64,000 nucleotides of DNA from SG8-39 sp041558415. GTDB taxonomy: Bacteria > Pseudomonadota > Gammaproteobacteria > Burkholderiales > SG8-39. How positions within the stretch are numbered: position 1 is the first letter of the stretch; every line of letters begins with the position of its first letter. Both the position numbers and the translations under genes were made by a program. The notes beneath the pieces are model-generated. The model searched no databases and was not told the origin of the DNA. It saw only the letters and a program-made list of their open reading frames with translations. This document shows positions 44,050 through 53,379 of the stretch, one piece after another. The stretch is from contig JBFFEY010000012.1 of the NCBI GenBank assembly GCA_041558415.1, forward strand, positions 7,739 through 71,738, written 5' to 3'.

Positions 44050-45290
44050 GGCGCGTGCTGCTCACCGGCAACGGTGCCGCCGCCTGGGGCGCACGGCTCG
44101 CTGGCGTGGACTACGTCCCCGCGTTTCCGATCACGCCGCAGACCGAAATCATCGAGACGCTGGCGCGCTGGTACGACGGCGGCGAGATGCGCGGTCGCCT
44201 CACGCTGCTCGAGTCCGAACACTCGATGATCACTGCCGCCGGGGCCGCTGCGGCGACCGGCGTGCGCGTCTTCAGCGCCACCTCCAGCCAGGGCCTGCTC
44301 TACGGCATGGAGATGATCTACACCATCGCGGGCTGGCGCGTGCCCTTCGTCCTCGTCAACGTGTCGCGCGGACTGGCGAGCCCGATCACGCTCGAATCCG
44401 ACCACAACGACGTCCTCGCGGCACGTGACTCGGGCTTTCTCGCCATCGTCTGCGCAACCTGCCAGGAGGTGCTCGACTCGGTGCTGCTCGCCTACCGGCT
44501 CGGCGAGGATGCGCGCGTGCGCCTGCCGGTGATCGTCAACCTCGACGGCTTTACGCTCTCGTTCACGCGCGAGCCGGTCGAGCTGCCCGACGAGAAACGC
44601 GTGGCCCCCTTCCTGCCCGCGTTCGATCCACAGGGCATCCGCTTCCGCGCGTCGCAGCCAAGCAGCCAGGCGGTGGCGGTGCTGGGCGGCACGCCGTACT
44701 CGTATTTCCGCTACGAAACCCATCTTGCCGCGCTCGATGCGCTGCCGGTGTACGACGAGGTTGCCAACGCCTTCGCGCAAACCTTTGGCCGCGAGCATCC
44801 GGCGGTCGAGGCGTACCGTGCCGACGACGCCGACGTCGTGTTCTTCATGATGGGCGCCTTCGCCACCAAGGCCAAGGCCGCGGTCGACCGGCTGCGCGAG
44901 GCGGGCGAACGCGTAGGCCTGCTGCGCCTGCGGCTGCTGCGCCCGTTCCCCGAGGCGCTGCTGCGCTCGCTCGTCGCGGGCAAGCGCGGTATCGCCGTCG
45001 TCGACCAGAACCTGTCGAACGGCAAGGGCGGCGTGCTGCATGCCGAGCTCGCCTCGGCGCTGTACGGCATGCGCCAGGCGCCGCTGCTCGCCAGCTTCGT
45101 CGGCGGGCTCGGCGGGCGCGACATCGGCGCCGAGGAGTTCTACGAGATGGCCGCGGTCGCGCGGCGCGCCGCGGACAGCGGCGTTCCGCCTGCGCCACGC
45201 CTGCTCTACACCGCTAACGAGTTGCGCGAGATGCGCAAGCTGCAGGCAGTGGCGGCCGTGGAACGCCTGGCGAGCGGAGGACCGCAATGA
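44046..45290 (+). CDS. 2-oxoacid:ferredoxin oxidoreductase alpha subunit
   Basis: 414 residues. LTGNGAAAWGARLAGVDYVPAFPITPQTEIIETLARW and ESEHSMITAAGAAAATGVRVFSATSSQGL are PorA/VorB-type N-terminal motifs; the C-terminal part (VGLLRLRLLRPFPEALL) is the domain II region. It is the non-TPP half of the catalytic pair that oxidises pyruvate or branched 2-oxo acids to acyl-CoA. ATG overlaps the gamma stop (ATGA) and its stop overlaps the beta start. Confidence 0.9.
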   Translation: MRRVLLTGNGAAAWGARLAGVDYVPAFPITPQTEIIETLARWYDGGEMRGRLTLLESEHSMITAAGAAAATGVRVFSATSSQGLLYGMEMIYTIAGWRVPFVLVNVSRGLASPITLESDHNDVLAARDSGFLAIVCATCQEVLDSVLLAYRLGEDARVRLPVIVNLDGFTLSFTREPVELPDEKRVAPFLPAFDPQGIRFRASQPSSQAVAVLGGTPYSYFRYETHLAALDALPVYDEVANAFAQTFGREHPAVEAYRADDADVVFFMMGAFATKAKAAVDRLREAGERVGLLRLRLLRPFPEALLRSLVAGKRGIAVVDQNLSNGKGGVLHAELASALYGMRQAPLLASFVGGLGGRDIGAEEFYEMAAVARRAADSGVPPAPRLLYTANELREMRKLQAVAAVERLASGGPQ

Positions 45291-46201
45291 GCGAAACCGT
45301 CATCCAGCGCATGAAGGACCTGCCCTCGACCCACCTGCTCGGCGCAGGCACGCCGATGTGCGCCGGCTGCGGTGGCCTCGGCGCGCTGCACGAGATCTAC
45401 GACATCCTCGGCGCGCGCACCGTGTTCGTGAATGCGGCCGGTTGCATGACGTTGCTATCGGTCTATCCGTTCACGCCGTTCCGCGGCTCCTGGCTCTACA
45501 CCGCGATGGCCTCGGCACCCGCCGGCGCGCAGGGCGTGCGCGACGCCCTCGACATCCTGCTCGAGCAGCAGCGCATCCCGGCCGAGGAAGACCTGGCGGC
45601 GGTGGTGCTGACCGGCGATGGCGCGGCCTACGGCATGGGACTGTCGGCGACCTCGGGGGCGATCGAGCGCGGCCTGGACTTTCTGTACATCTGCTACGAC
45701 AACGAGGGCTACGGCAACACCGGGCAGCAGTTCTCGGGTGCCACGCCGCATGCGGCGCGCACTGCGACCAGCGTCGGCGCGCACGGCTACCGCGGGGAGA
45801 AAAAGGACCTGTTCTCGATCTGGACCGCGCACCGGCCGGCGTACGCCGCCACGGTGATCGGCGCCGAGCCGCTCGATCTGGCAAAGAAAATCGAGAAGGC
45901 GAAGAGCCTGAAGGGCCCGCGCTTGGTGCTGGCGCTGGCGCCCTGTCCGACCGGCTGGGATTTCGATCCGCAGCAGAGCGTCGACATCGGGCGCCTTGCC
46001 GTGCGCACGGGCGTCTGGCCGCTCAAGGAGTACATCGACGGCGAAGTCGTCCACACCCGCATTCCGCATCCGCGCCAACCGGTCGAGGAATACCTCAAAA
46101 CCCAGGGGCGCTTCCGGCACCTGTTCGCACCACAGCGCGACGACGCGCTGCTCGCCCAGATCCAGGCAGGGATCGACGCCTACTGGGCCGACGTCGAGTA
46201 G
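45287..46201 (+). CDS. 2-oxoacid:ferredoxin oxidoreductase beta subunit (TPP-binding)
   Basis: 304 residues. MCAGCGGLGALHEI gives two of the cluster cysteines, VLTGDGAAYGMGLSATSGAIERGLDFLYICYDNEGYGNTG is the TPP/Mg motif (GDG...N), and ALAPCPTGWDF holds a further Cys. With alpha and gamma-delta it makes a complete oxygen-sensitive enzyme. The beta type resembles PorB/VorA. The branched-chain or aromatic 2-oxo acid from the dehydrogenase upstream is a likely substrate. Confidence 0.9.
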   Translation: MSETVIQRMKDLPSTHLLGAGTPMCAGCGGLGALHEIYDILGARTVFVNAAGCMTLLSVYPFTPFRGSWLYTAMASAPAGAQGVRDALDILLEQQRIPAEEDLAAVVLTGDGAAYGMGLSATSGAIERGLDFLYICYDNEGYGNTGQQFSGATPHAARTATSVGAHGYRGEKKDLFSIWTAHRPAYAATVIGAEPLDLAKKIEKAKSLKGPRLVLALAPCPTGWDFDPQQSVDIGRLAVRTGVWPLKEYIDGEVVHTRIPHPRQPVEEYLKTQGRFRHLFAPQRDDALLAQIQAGIDAYWADVE

Positions 46202-46205
46202 GCCG

Positions 46206-47903
46206 ATGGTCGCCGTCCAGAGCTACCGGCATCGCGGCGGCGAGGCGCCTCTGCTCGGTGCCACCATTCCGGAGCACTTCGCCACGATCGTCGAGCGCTT
46301 CGCCGAGCGCGAGGCGGTCGTCGCCCTGCCGCAGCAGCGGCGGCTGACCTACCGCGCGTTGTGCGAGGCGGTCGACGAACTGGCGCGCGGCATCACCGCG
46401 CTCGGCTTTGCGCGCGGTGAGCGCATCGGCGTGTGGTCGACGAACAACGTCGAGTGGCTGCTGCTGCAGATGGCAACCGCACGCATTGGGGCCGTGCTGG
46501 TGAACATCAACCCGGCCAACCGCACGCGCGAACTCGGCTACGCGCTCAAGCGCGCCGAGGTGCAGGGGCTGTTCCTCATCCCGCGCTTTCGCTCGAGCGA
46601 TTACGTCGCCATGGTGCGCGAGCTGGTTCCCGAGCTGCGTAAGCCGGGAGGGCAACTCGAGAGCCGGGATTTTCCGCAGCTGCGCAAGGTCGTGCTCTAC
46701 GACCCGGCGGCGCCGCTCGAGACACAGCGCCCGGAACAGGGCTTTGTCCTCTGGCAGGACGTCATCGCCGCGGCGAGCGCGGTATCGCCGCGGCAGCTCG
46801 AGGCTCTCAGCGCCGCACTCGATCGCGACGACCCGATCAACATCCAGTACACCTCGGGCACCACCGGCTTTCCAAAGGCGGTGGTGCTCACGCATCACAA
46901 CATCCTCAACAACGCCTACTTCACCGCGCGCGCGATGCGCTTCACCGAGGAAGACCGGCTCTGCATCCCGGTGCCGTTCTATCACTGCTTTGGCATGGTG
47001 CTCGCCAACCTGGCCTGCCTCTCGGTCGGCGCCTGCGCGGTCGTGCCGAACGAGCACTTCGATCCCGAGGCCTGCCTGCGCGCGGTGCAGAGCGAGCGCT
47101 GCACCGCGATCCACGGCGTGCCCACCATGTTCATCGCGCAGCTGGAGCACGCGCAGTTCGCGCAGTTCGACGTCAGCAGCCTGCGCACGGGCATCATGGC
47201 GGGCGCCCCCTGCCCGCCGCCGCTGATGAAGCGCGTCATGCAGGAGATGCACTGCCGCGAGATCCTGATCGGCTACGGCCAGACCGAGGCCTCGCCGCTC
47301 ACCCACCTCACCTTGCACGACGACAGCCTCGAGCGGCGCACCGAGACCGTGGGCAGCAACCTGCCGCACCAGGAGGTCAAGGTGGTCGACGCGAAGAGCG
47401 GCGCGACGCTGCCCTGCGGCGAGGTGGGGGAAGTGTGCTTCCGCGGCTATCACGTCATGCAGGGCTACTACGGCGACCCGGAGGCCACCGGCAAGACGGT
47501 GGACGCCGCCGGCTGGCTGCACAGCGGCGATCTCGGCACGATGGACGCAGACGGCTACGTACGTATCACCGGCCGGCTGAAGGAGATGATCATCCGCGGC
47601 GGAGAGAACATTTACCCGGCAGAGATCGAGGAGTTTCTGTTCACCCACCCCAAGATCGCGCAGGTGGGGGTATTCGGCATCCCCGACGAGCGCTACGGTG
47701 AGGCGGTCATGGCCTGGGTGCAGCTGCACGCCGGCGCGCAGGCGACCGAGCAGGAAATTCGCGACTACTGCAAGGGCAAGATCGCGCACTTCAAGATTCC
47801 GCAGCACGTCTGGTTCGTGGACGAGTTTCCGATGACCGTCACCGGCAAGCTGCAGAAGTTCCGCATGCGCGAGCGGGCGCTGGAAAAGCTGAAGGCCGCC
47901 TAG
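46206..47903 (+). CDS. AMP-forming acyl-CoA synthetase
   Basis: 565 residues from ATG 46206, 4 bp after the beta subunit. ANL-family motifs: YTSGTTGFPKAVVLTHHN (P-loop), IGYGQTEASPLT, GWLHSGDLGTMDADGYV, GRLKEMIIRGGENIYPAEIEE and the C-terminal catalytic lysine in TVTGKLQKFRMRE. It activates a carboxylic acid as acyl-CoA through an acyl-AMP. In this operon it may also run backwards in effect or re-activate acids leaving the ferredoxin-linked pathway; the acid cannot be named. Confidence 0.88.
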   Translation: MVAVQSYRHRGGEAPLLGATIPEHFATIVERFAEREAVVALPQQRRLTYRALCEAVDELARGITALGFARGERIGVWSTNNVEWLLLQMATARIGAVLVNINPANRTRELGYALKRAEVQGLFLIPRFRSSDYVAMVRELVPELRKPGGQLESRDFPQLRKVVLYDPAAPLETQRPEQGFVLWQDVIAAASAVSPRQLEALSAALDRDDPINIQYTSGTTGFPKAVVLTHHNILNNAYFTARAMRFTEEDRLCIPVPFYHCFGMVLANLACLSVGACAVVPNEHFDPEACLRAVQSERCTAIHGVPTMFIAQLEHAQFAQFDVSSLRTGIMAGAPCPPPLMKRVMQEMHCREILIGYGQTEASPLTHLTLHDDSLERRTETVGSNLPHQEVKVVDAKSGATLPCGEVGEVCFRGYHVMQGYYGDPEATGKTVDAAGWLHSGDLGTMDADGYVRITGRLKEMIIRGGENIYPAEIEEFLFTHPKIAQVGVFGIPDERYGEAVMAWVQLHAGAQATEQEIRDYCKGKIAHFKIPQHVWFVDEFPMTVTGKLQKFRMRERALEKLKAA

Positions 47904-48005
47904 GATCGCGTGCGTCGATTGCCGCGCCGCGAGTTCTTCCTTTAGACTCGTCCGCCTGTCTTGCGCGCGACCGTCGCGCAGGCGCCACCGGGAGGAGGAC
48001 GGGGT

Positions 48006-48752
48006 TTGAACCAGCTCGATTTCAACGGCCGCGCGGCGATCGTGACCGGCGGCGCGCAGGGCATCGGCCTTGCCATCGCGCAGCGCCTCGCTGCCTCCGG
48101 CGCCAGGGTGCGCATCTGGGACCGCGACGACCAATTGCTCGCCAGGAGCGTCGGCGCGCTGGGCGGCCAGGCGAGCGGCGACGCGCTCGACGTGACCGAT
48201 GCGGCGGCCGTCGAGCGCGGGGTGAAGTCCGCACTCGAGGCGCTGGGCAAGATCGACGTGCTGGTCAACAATGCCGGCATCGCCGGGCTCAACAAGCCTA
48301 CGGTCGACTATCCGATCGACGAGTGGGAGCGCGTGCTGCGCGTCAACCTCACCAGCCAGTTCCTCTGCTGCCGCGCGGTCGCGCCGCAGATGGTGAAGGC
48401 GGGCTATGGCCGCATCGTCAACATCGCCTCGATTGCGGGCAAGGAAGGCAACCCGAACGCGGCCGCCTACAGTGCCTCGAAGGCCGGTGTGATCGCGCTC
48501 ACCAAGTCGCTCGGCAAGGAGCTCGCGCAAAGCGGCGTGCTGGTCAACTGCGTCACGCCCGCGGCGGCGAAGACCGCGATCTTCGACCAGATGACCGAGA
48601 CGCACATCAACTACATGCTGTCGAAGATCCCCATGAGCCGCTTCGTGACCGTCGACGAGGTCGCATCGCTGGTCTGCTGGCTGGCTTCGGCGGACTGCGC
48701 GTTTTCCACCGGCGGCGTGTTCGACATTTCGGGCGGCAGAGCCACCTACTGA
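48006..48752 (+). CDS. SDR-family oxidoreductase
   Basis: 248 residues from a TTG start. GGAGGAGG at 47991-47998 is well placed for it and no ATG is close. Cofactor motif VTGGAQGIGLAIAQRLAASG with D in IWDRDD, VNNAGIAGL, Ser in IASIAGKEGNPN and YSASK. It could be a sugar or 3-oxoacyl dehydrogenase; position ahead of two sugar-acid dehydratase genes favours a sugar (aldose) dehydrogenase role. It starts a new unit, ~100 bp after the ligase gene. Confidence 0.8.
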   Translation: MNQLDFNGRAAIVTGGAQGIGLAIAQRLAASGARVRIWDRDDQLLARSVGALGGQASGDALDVTDAAAVERGVKSALEALGKIDVLVNNAGIAGLNKPTVDYPIDEWERVLRVNLTSQFLCCRAVAPQMVKAGYGRIVNIASIAGKEGNPNAAAYSASKAGVIALTKSLGKELAQSGVLVNCVTPAAAKTAIFDQMTETHINYMLSKIPMSRFVTVDEVASLVCWLASADCAFSTGGVFDISGGRATY

Positions 48753-48759
48753 GGCCGAT

Positions 48760-50496
48760 ATGGCAAAGAAACCCAAGAAGACCCAACAGCGCTCCGTTCA
48801 ATGGTTCGGCCGCCAGGACATTTACGGCTTTCTTTACCGCTCCTGGGTGAAGAACCGCGGCGTGCCGCAGGACCAGTTCGACGGCCGCCCGGTGATCGGT
48901 ATCTGCAACACCTACTCGGAGCTGGTGCCGTGCAACTCGCACTTCCGCACCATCGCCGAGCATGTGCGTGCGGGCGTGCTCGAAGCGGGCGGCTTCCCGG
49001 TCGAGTTTCCGGTGATGTCGCTCGGGGAAACGCTGCTGCGGCCGACCGCGATGCTGTATCGCAATCTCGCCAGCATGGACGTCGAGGAATCGATTCGCGC
49101 CAACCCGCTCGACGGCGTCATCCTGCTGGTCGGCTGCGACAAGACCACGCCCGCGCTGCTGATGGGCGCGGCGAGCGTCGACCTGCCGACGATCGCCGTC
49201 TCCGGCGGGCCGATGCTGTCGGGCAAGTACCGCGGCAAGGACATCGGCTCGGGCACCAACACCTGGTCGATGTCGGAGGACCTGCGCGCCGGGCGCATCA
49301 CGCTCGAGGATTTCCACGAGGCCGAGTCCTGCATGCACCGCTCGCACGGCCATTGCATGACCATGGGCACGGCCTCGACGATGGCCTCGATGGTCGAGTC
49401 GCTCGGCATCGGCATGCCGGGCAACGCGGCGATTCCGGCAGTGGACGCGCGCCGCAACGTGCTGGCGCGCATGGCGGGACGGCGCATCGTCGACATGGTG
49501 AAGGAACAACTCGTCATGTCGAAGGTGCTCACGCGGCAGAACTTCCTAAACGCGATCCGCAGCAACGCCGCGATCGGCGGCTCGACCAACGCGGTGATCC
49601 ACCTGATCGCGGTAGCGCGACGCCTCGGCGTCAAGCTGACGCTGGAGGACTGGGACCGTTACGGGCGCGGCGTGCACACCCTCGTCAACCTCATGCCCTC
49701 GGGCAAGTACCTGATGGAGGATTTCTACTACGCGGGCGGCCTGCCGGCGGTGCTGCGCGAGCTCGGCCGTGCGGGCAAGCTCTACAAGGACGCGCTGACG
49801 GTCAACGGCAAGACGATCTGGGAAAACAACCGCGATGCGCCGTGCTGGAACCGCGACGTCATTCACAGCTTCGACAAGCCGTTCAAGAAGAACACCGGTA
49901 TCGCCGTGCTGCGCGGCAACCTGTGCCCGGACGGCGCCATCATCAAGCCTTCCGCGGCGACGCCGCGGCTGATGAAGCACCGCGGGCGCGCGGGGGTGTT
50001 CAAGAGCATCGAGGAATTCCATCGCCGCATCGACGATCCGAAGCTGAAGATCGACGAGAACTCGGTGATGGTGCTGCAGAACTGCGGCCCTAAGGGCTAC
50101 CCGGGCATGGCCGAGGTCGGCAACATGCCGCTGCCGCCGCGGCTCCTCAGGAAAGGCATCACCGACATGGTGCGCATCTCGGATGCGCGCATGAGCGGTA
50201 CGGCCTACGGCACCGTCATCCTGCACGTCGCGCCCGAGGCGGCGGCCGGCGGCACCCTGGCGCTGGTGCGCGAAGGCGACGAGATCGAGCTCAACGTCGC
50301 CAAGCGGCGGCTCGAGCTGCTGGTCGACGAGGCCGAGCTCGCGCGGCGCCGCGCGCGCTGGAAGCCGCCCGCGCCACCGCTCGAGCGCGGCTACTGGAAG
50401 CTGTACTTCGACCACGTCGTGCAGGCGAACGAAGGTGCCGACCTGGATTTCCTGGTCGGCAAGAGCGGATCTTTTGTTCCTCGCGATAACCACTAA
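48760..50496 (+). CDS. IlvD/Edd-family dehydratase (L-arabinonate dehydratase-like)
   Basis: 578 residues. The iron-sulfur cysteines are C58 (ELVPCNSHFR), C126 (LVGCDKTTP) and C199 (SHGHCMTMGT), and the Mg-site lysine region is GGSTNAVIH downstream. Opening SVQWFGRQDIYGFLYRSWVKNRG is characteristic of the sugar-acid branch (arabinonate, fuconate, xylonate dehydratases) rather than IlvD. It would form a 2-keto-3-deoxy acid. It starts 7 bp after the SDR gene and 11 bp before the UxaA-type gene. Confidence 0.87.
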   Translation: MAKKPKKTQQRSVQWFGRQDIYGFLYRSWVKNRGVPQDQFDGRPVIGICNTYSELVPCNSHFRTIAEHVRAGVLEAGGFPVEFPVMSLGETLLRPTAMLYRNLASMDVEESIRANPLDGVILLVGCDKTTPALLMGAASVDLPTIAVSGGPMLSGKYRGKDIGSGTNTWSMSEDLRAGRITLEDFHEAESCMHRSHGHCMTMGTASTMASMVESLGIGMPGNAAIPAVDARRNVLARMAGRRIVDMVKEQLVMSKVLTRQNFLNAIRSNAAIGGSTNAVIHLIAVARRLGVKLTLEDWDRYGRGVHTLVNLMPSGKYLMEDFYYAGGLPAVLRELGRAGKLYKDALTVNGKTIWENNRDAPCWNRDVIHSFDKPFKKNTGIAVLRGNLCPDGAIIKPSAATPRLMKHRGRAGVFKSIEEFHRRIDDPKLKIDENSVMVLQNCGPKGYPGMAEVGNMPLPPRLLRKGITDMVRISDARMSGTAYGTVILHVAPEAAAGGTLALVREGDEIELNVAKRRLELLVDEAELARRRARWKPPAPPLERGYWKLYFDHVVQANEGADLDFLVGKSGSFVPRDNH

Positions 50497-50507
50497 CGGA
50501 GGACGCC

Positions 50508-52031
50508 ATGCTGCAGGCGGCTGATCTCACCATCCGGCTTCACGCCAACGACGACGTCGTCATCGCGCGCAACGAGATTCCGGCCGATACCGTGCTGACG
50601 CGCGAGGGTAACGTGCGAATCACCGACAGGATCCCGGCGGGCCACAAGATCGCGGTGCGCTCGATCGAAGCGGGCAGACCGGTCAAACGGTACGACCAGA
50701 TCATCGGCTTCGCCACCCGGCCGATCGCGCCCGGCGAGCACGTCCACGTTCACAACCTCACCATGGGAGAGTTCGAGAAGGACTACGCCTTCGGCAGCGA
50801 TGTGAAGCCGATCGACTATGCGGCCGAGCCCGCGACCTTTCAGGGCATCGTGCGCCCCGATGGGCGCGTCGCCACGCGCAATTACATCGGCATCCTCACC
50901 AGCGTGAACTGCTCGGCGACCGTCGCACGCATGGTGGCGGACCATTTCCGCAATCGCCTGCAGGACTTTCCGAATGTCGATGGCGTGGTCGCGCTCACCC
51001 ACAAGACCGGCTGCGGCATGGCGAGCGAAGGCGAAGCCATGGAGCTGCTCCGGCGCACCATGACCGGGTACGCGCAGCACCCGAACTTCCACGCCGTGCT
51101 CGGCATCGGCCTCGGCTGCGAGGCGAACCAGATCCGCGTATGGATGGACGCCGCCAAGCTCAAGAGTTCGAAGGCGCTACAGACCTTCACCATCCAGGAA
51201 AAGGGCGGCACGACCAAATCGGTGAAGGACGGCATCGCGCGAGTGCAGGAACTACTGCCCGAGGCAAACAAGGTGAAGCGCAAGCCCGTAGCCGCGAGCC
51301 ACCTGATCCTCGGGCTGGAGTGCGGCGGCTCCGACGGCTACTCGGGCATCAGCGCCAACCCGGCGCTCGGCGCCGCGGTCGACCTGCTGGTGCGACACGG
51401 CGGCACCGCGATCCTTTCCGAAACGCCCGAGATCTACGGCGCCGAGCACCTGCTCACGCGGCGCGCGGTGTCGCGCGAAGTGGGCGAAAAGCTGCTGGCG
51501 CGCATCCGCTGGTGGGAGGACTACACCAGGCGCAACGGCAACGAGATGAACAACAACCCCTCGCCGGGCAACAAGGCCGGCGGGCTGACCACCATCCTCG
51601 AGAAATCGCTTGGCGCTGCGGCCAAGGGCGGCACCCTCAACCTCGCGGATGTCTACGAGTTCGCCGAGAAGGTGACGGCGAAGGGGTTCGTGTTCATGGA
51701 CACGCCCGGCTACGACCCGGTGTCGGTCACCGGCCACGTCGCCGGCGGCGCGAACGTGGTGTGCTTCACCACCGGGCGCGGCTCGGTGTTCGGCTGCAAG
51801 CCCACGCCCTCACTCAAGCTCGCCACCAATTCACGCATGTTCGGACACATGGAAGAGGACATGGACGTGAACTGCGGCACCATTATCGATGGCACCGAGA
51901 CCGTCGCTGCCGTGGGCGAGCGCATCTTCCGCCTCATCCTCGAAACCGCCTCGGGCAAGCGCAGCAAATCCGAGCTGCTCGGCTTCGGCGAGGACGAGTT
52001 CGCACCCTGGGTCATCGGCGCGACGATGTAG
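50508..52031 (+). CDS. UxaA-family altronate/galactarate dehydratase
   Basis: 507 residues, the full-length fused form. The N-terminal SAF domain (LTIRLHANDDVVIARNEIPA) is followed by the main domain with TSVNCSATVARMVADHF, TGCGMASEGEAMELLRR, GLECGGSDGYSGISANPA and NNNPSPGNKAGGLTTILEKSLGA. These enzymes dehydrate altronate, galactarate or related acids with iron. With the IlvD/Edd enzyme before it this makes two dehydratases in one operon, likely for different sugar acids. Confidence 0.88.
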   Translation: MLQAADLTIRLHANDDVVIARNEIPADTVLTREGNVRITDRIPAGHKIAVRSIEAGRPVKRYDQIIGFATRPIAPGEHVHVHNLTMGEFEKDYAFGSDVKPIDYAAEPATFQGIVRPDGRVATRNYIGILTSVNCSATVARMVADHFRNRLQDFPNVDGVVALTHKTGCGMASEGEAMELLRRTMTGYAQHPNFHAVLGIGLGCEANQIRVWMDAAKLKSSKALQTFTIQEKGGTTKSVKDGIARVQELLPEANKVKRKPVAASHLILGLECGGSDGYSGISANPALGAAVDLLVRHGGTAILSETPEIYGAEHLLTRRAVSREVGEKLLARIRWWEDYTRRNGNEMNNNPSPGNKAGGLTTILEKSLGAAAKGGTLNLADVYEFAEKVTAKGFVFMDTPGYDPVSVTGHVAGGANVVCFTTGRGSVFGCKPTPSLKLATNSRMFGHMEEDMDVNCGTIIDGTETVAAVGERIFRLILETASGKRSKSELLGFGEDEFAPWVIGATM

Positions 52032-52071
52032 TGCGTTAAGGGAACGAGACGTCCACCCGACGGAGCGTTCC

Positions 52072-52428
52072 ATGAAAGCACTCGTCTTCGCGGCCTGCGC
52101 CGCCCTGCTCGCCGCGCAGGCCCACGCGGCCAAGCCGAAGACCCCCTCGTCCTACGGCGCGATCGCCTACCACCGCGACTCGCAACGCTGGGGCACGAGC
52201 CACGCGGCCCGGACCGCGCGCGAAGCCAAGGTCGGCGCGCTCGAGCGCTGCGGCGAACGTCGCTGCGAAGTGGTGATCGACATCCGCAACGGCTGCGGCG
52301 CGCTCGCCGATGGCCCCAAGCGCCCGGCGACGGCCCGCGGGGCGACGCGCGCCGAGGCCGAGACCAAGGCACTGCGCAAGTGCGGCGGCGAAGCCTGCCG
52401 CATCGTTGCCTGGGCCTGCACGCCGTAA
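52072..52428 (+). CDS. Secreted DUF4189-domain protein
   Basis: 118 residues with a signal peptide (MKALVFAACAALLAAQAHAA). The mature part has YGAIAYHRDSQRWGTSHAARTAREAKVGALERCG and four or five cysteines in pairs (ERCGERRCEV, RKCGGEACRIVAWAC), the pattern of DUF4189 periplasmic proteins, probably disulfide-bonded. Function unknown. GGAGCG precedes the ATG, 40 bp after uxaA. Confidence 0.75.
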   Translation: MKALVFAACAALLAAQAHAAKPKTPSSYGAIAYHRDSQRWGTSHAARTAREAKVGALERCGERRCEVVIDIRNGCGALADGPKRPATARGATRAEAETKALRKCGGEACRIVAWACTP

Positions 52429-52440
52429 GACACTGAAGGC

Positions 52441-53058
52441 GTGGACGCCCTGCTGGAACAGCTGCCGGAGCTGGCGATCGCGCTGGCGCTCGCCTGGGGC
52501 AGCGGCGTGCGCGTCTACGCCGTGCTGTTCGCCCTCGGGCTCGCCGGATCGCTCGACTGGATTGAACTGCCCGCACACCTGGCGCTGCTCGAGCACCCGC
52601 TGGTGCTCGCCGCGAGTGGCTTCATGACCTGCGTCGAGTTTTTCGCCGACAAGCTGCCCTGGCTCGATACCGTGTGGGATGCCGTGCACACCTTCATCCG
52701 CGTGCCGGCCGGCGCGGCGCTCGCCGCCGCGGTGTTCGAAGACTCGGGTGCGGCGGTCGCGCTCGCCGCAGCGATCCTCGGCGGCACGGTGGCCGCCGGC
52801 GCGCATTTCACCAAAGCCGCCTCGCGCGCCGCGGTCAACGTTTCGCCCGAGCCGTTCAGCAACTGGGCGCTGTCGCTGTCCGAGGATCTCGCCGTGCCCC
52901 TCGCACTGTGGCTCGCGTTCGCCAAGCCGCTCGTGCTGATCGGGCTCGTCGTGCTGTTTTTCGTCGCTGCGGCGTTTGCTGCGCGCTGGCTGTGGCGCGC
53001 GGTGCGCCGCCGCTCTCAGACGAACGGGTTCTCGCGCTCCCCGCCCGCCGGCCCGTAG
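52441..53058 (+). CDS. DUF4126-like integral membrane protein
   Basis: 205 residues from a GTG start, 12 bp after the DUF4189 gene. Five to six hydrophobic segments, with the motif WDAVHTFIRVPAGAALAAAVFED and TKAASRAAVNVSPEPFSNWALSLSEDLAVPLALWLAF typical of DUF4126. The C-terminus is basic and proline-rich. The last 43 bp overlap the end of the convergent cupin gene. Function unknown. Confidence 0.72.
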   Translation: MDALLEQLPELAIALALAWGSGVRVYAVLFALGLAGSLDWIELPAHLALLEHPLVLAASGFMTCVEFFADKLPWLDTVWDAVHTFIRVPAGAALAAAVFEDSGAAVALAAAILGGTVAAGAHFTKAASRAAVNVSPEPFSNWALSLSEDLAVPLALWLAFAKPLVLIGLVVLFFVAAAFAARWLWRAVRRRSQTNGFSRSPPAGP

Positions 53059-53360
53059 AACATCGCCCAGGTGGCAAAGTCCGGGCTGAAGTCCTCGAAA
53101 CGGTGCGCCATCTGCGCCGGCACGAACAGCATGTCGCCCGGCTCGAAGGCGACGCGCTCGGTGCCGCGCACGAAAAAGCCGCGTCCGCGGGCGACGATGT
53201 AGACCTCGTCGCGATCGTGCGGCGTCTGCGGATCGCCTCCCTGCGGCGCGTAATAGCGCACTTCGAGGCTGCCATAGCGCAGCACTTCGGCCGAGCGCCG
53301 ACCCTCGGGCAGCGGCAGCGCAGCCGCCGCGCGCGCGCTGACGTGCCAGCGGCCTTTCAT
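53016..53360 (-). CDS. Small cupin protein
   Basis: 114 residues, a single cupin barrel: EVRYYAPQGGDPQTPHDRDEVYIVARGRG (H, E ligands; the first HxH is HDRDE-like) and GDMLFVPAQMAHRFED (second-motif His). Ends GERENPFV. Function unknown. ATG 53360 has no clear ribosome-binding site, and the frame runs on upstream antisense-free through the thioredoxin-like gene. It lies 19 bp downstream of that gene on the same strand. Confidence 0.7.
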   Translation of the reverse strand: MKGRWHVSARAAAALPLPEGRRSAEVLRYGSLEVRYYAPQGGDPQTPHDRDEVYIVARGRGFFVRGTERVAFEPGDMLFVPAQMAHRFEDFSPDFATWAMFYGPAGGERENPFV

Positions 53361-53379
53361 TGCGACGGCTTCGCGCCCG

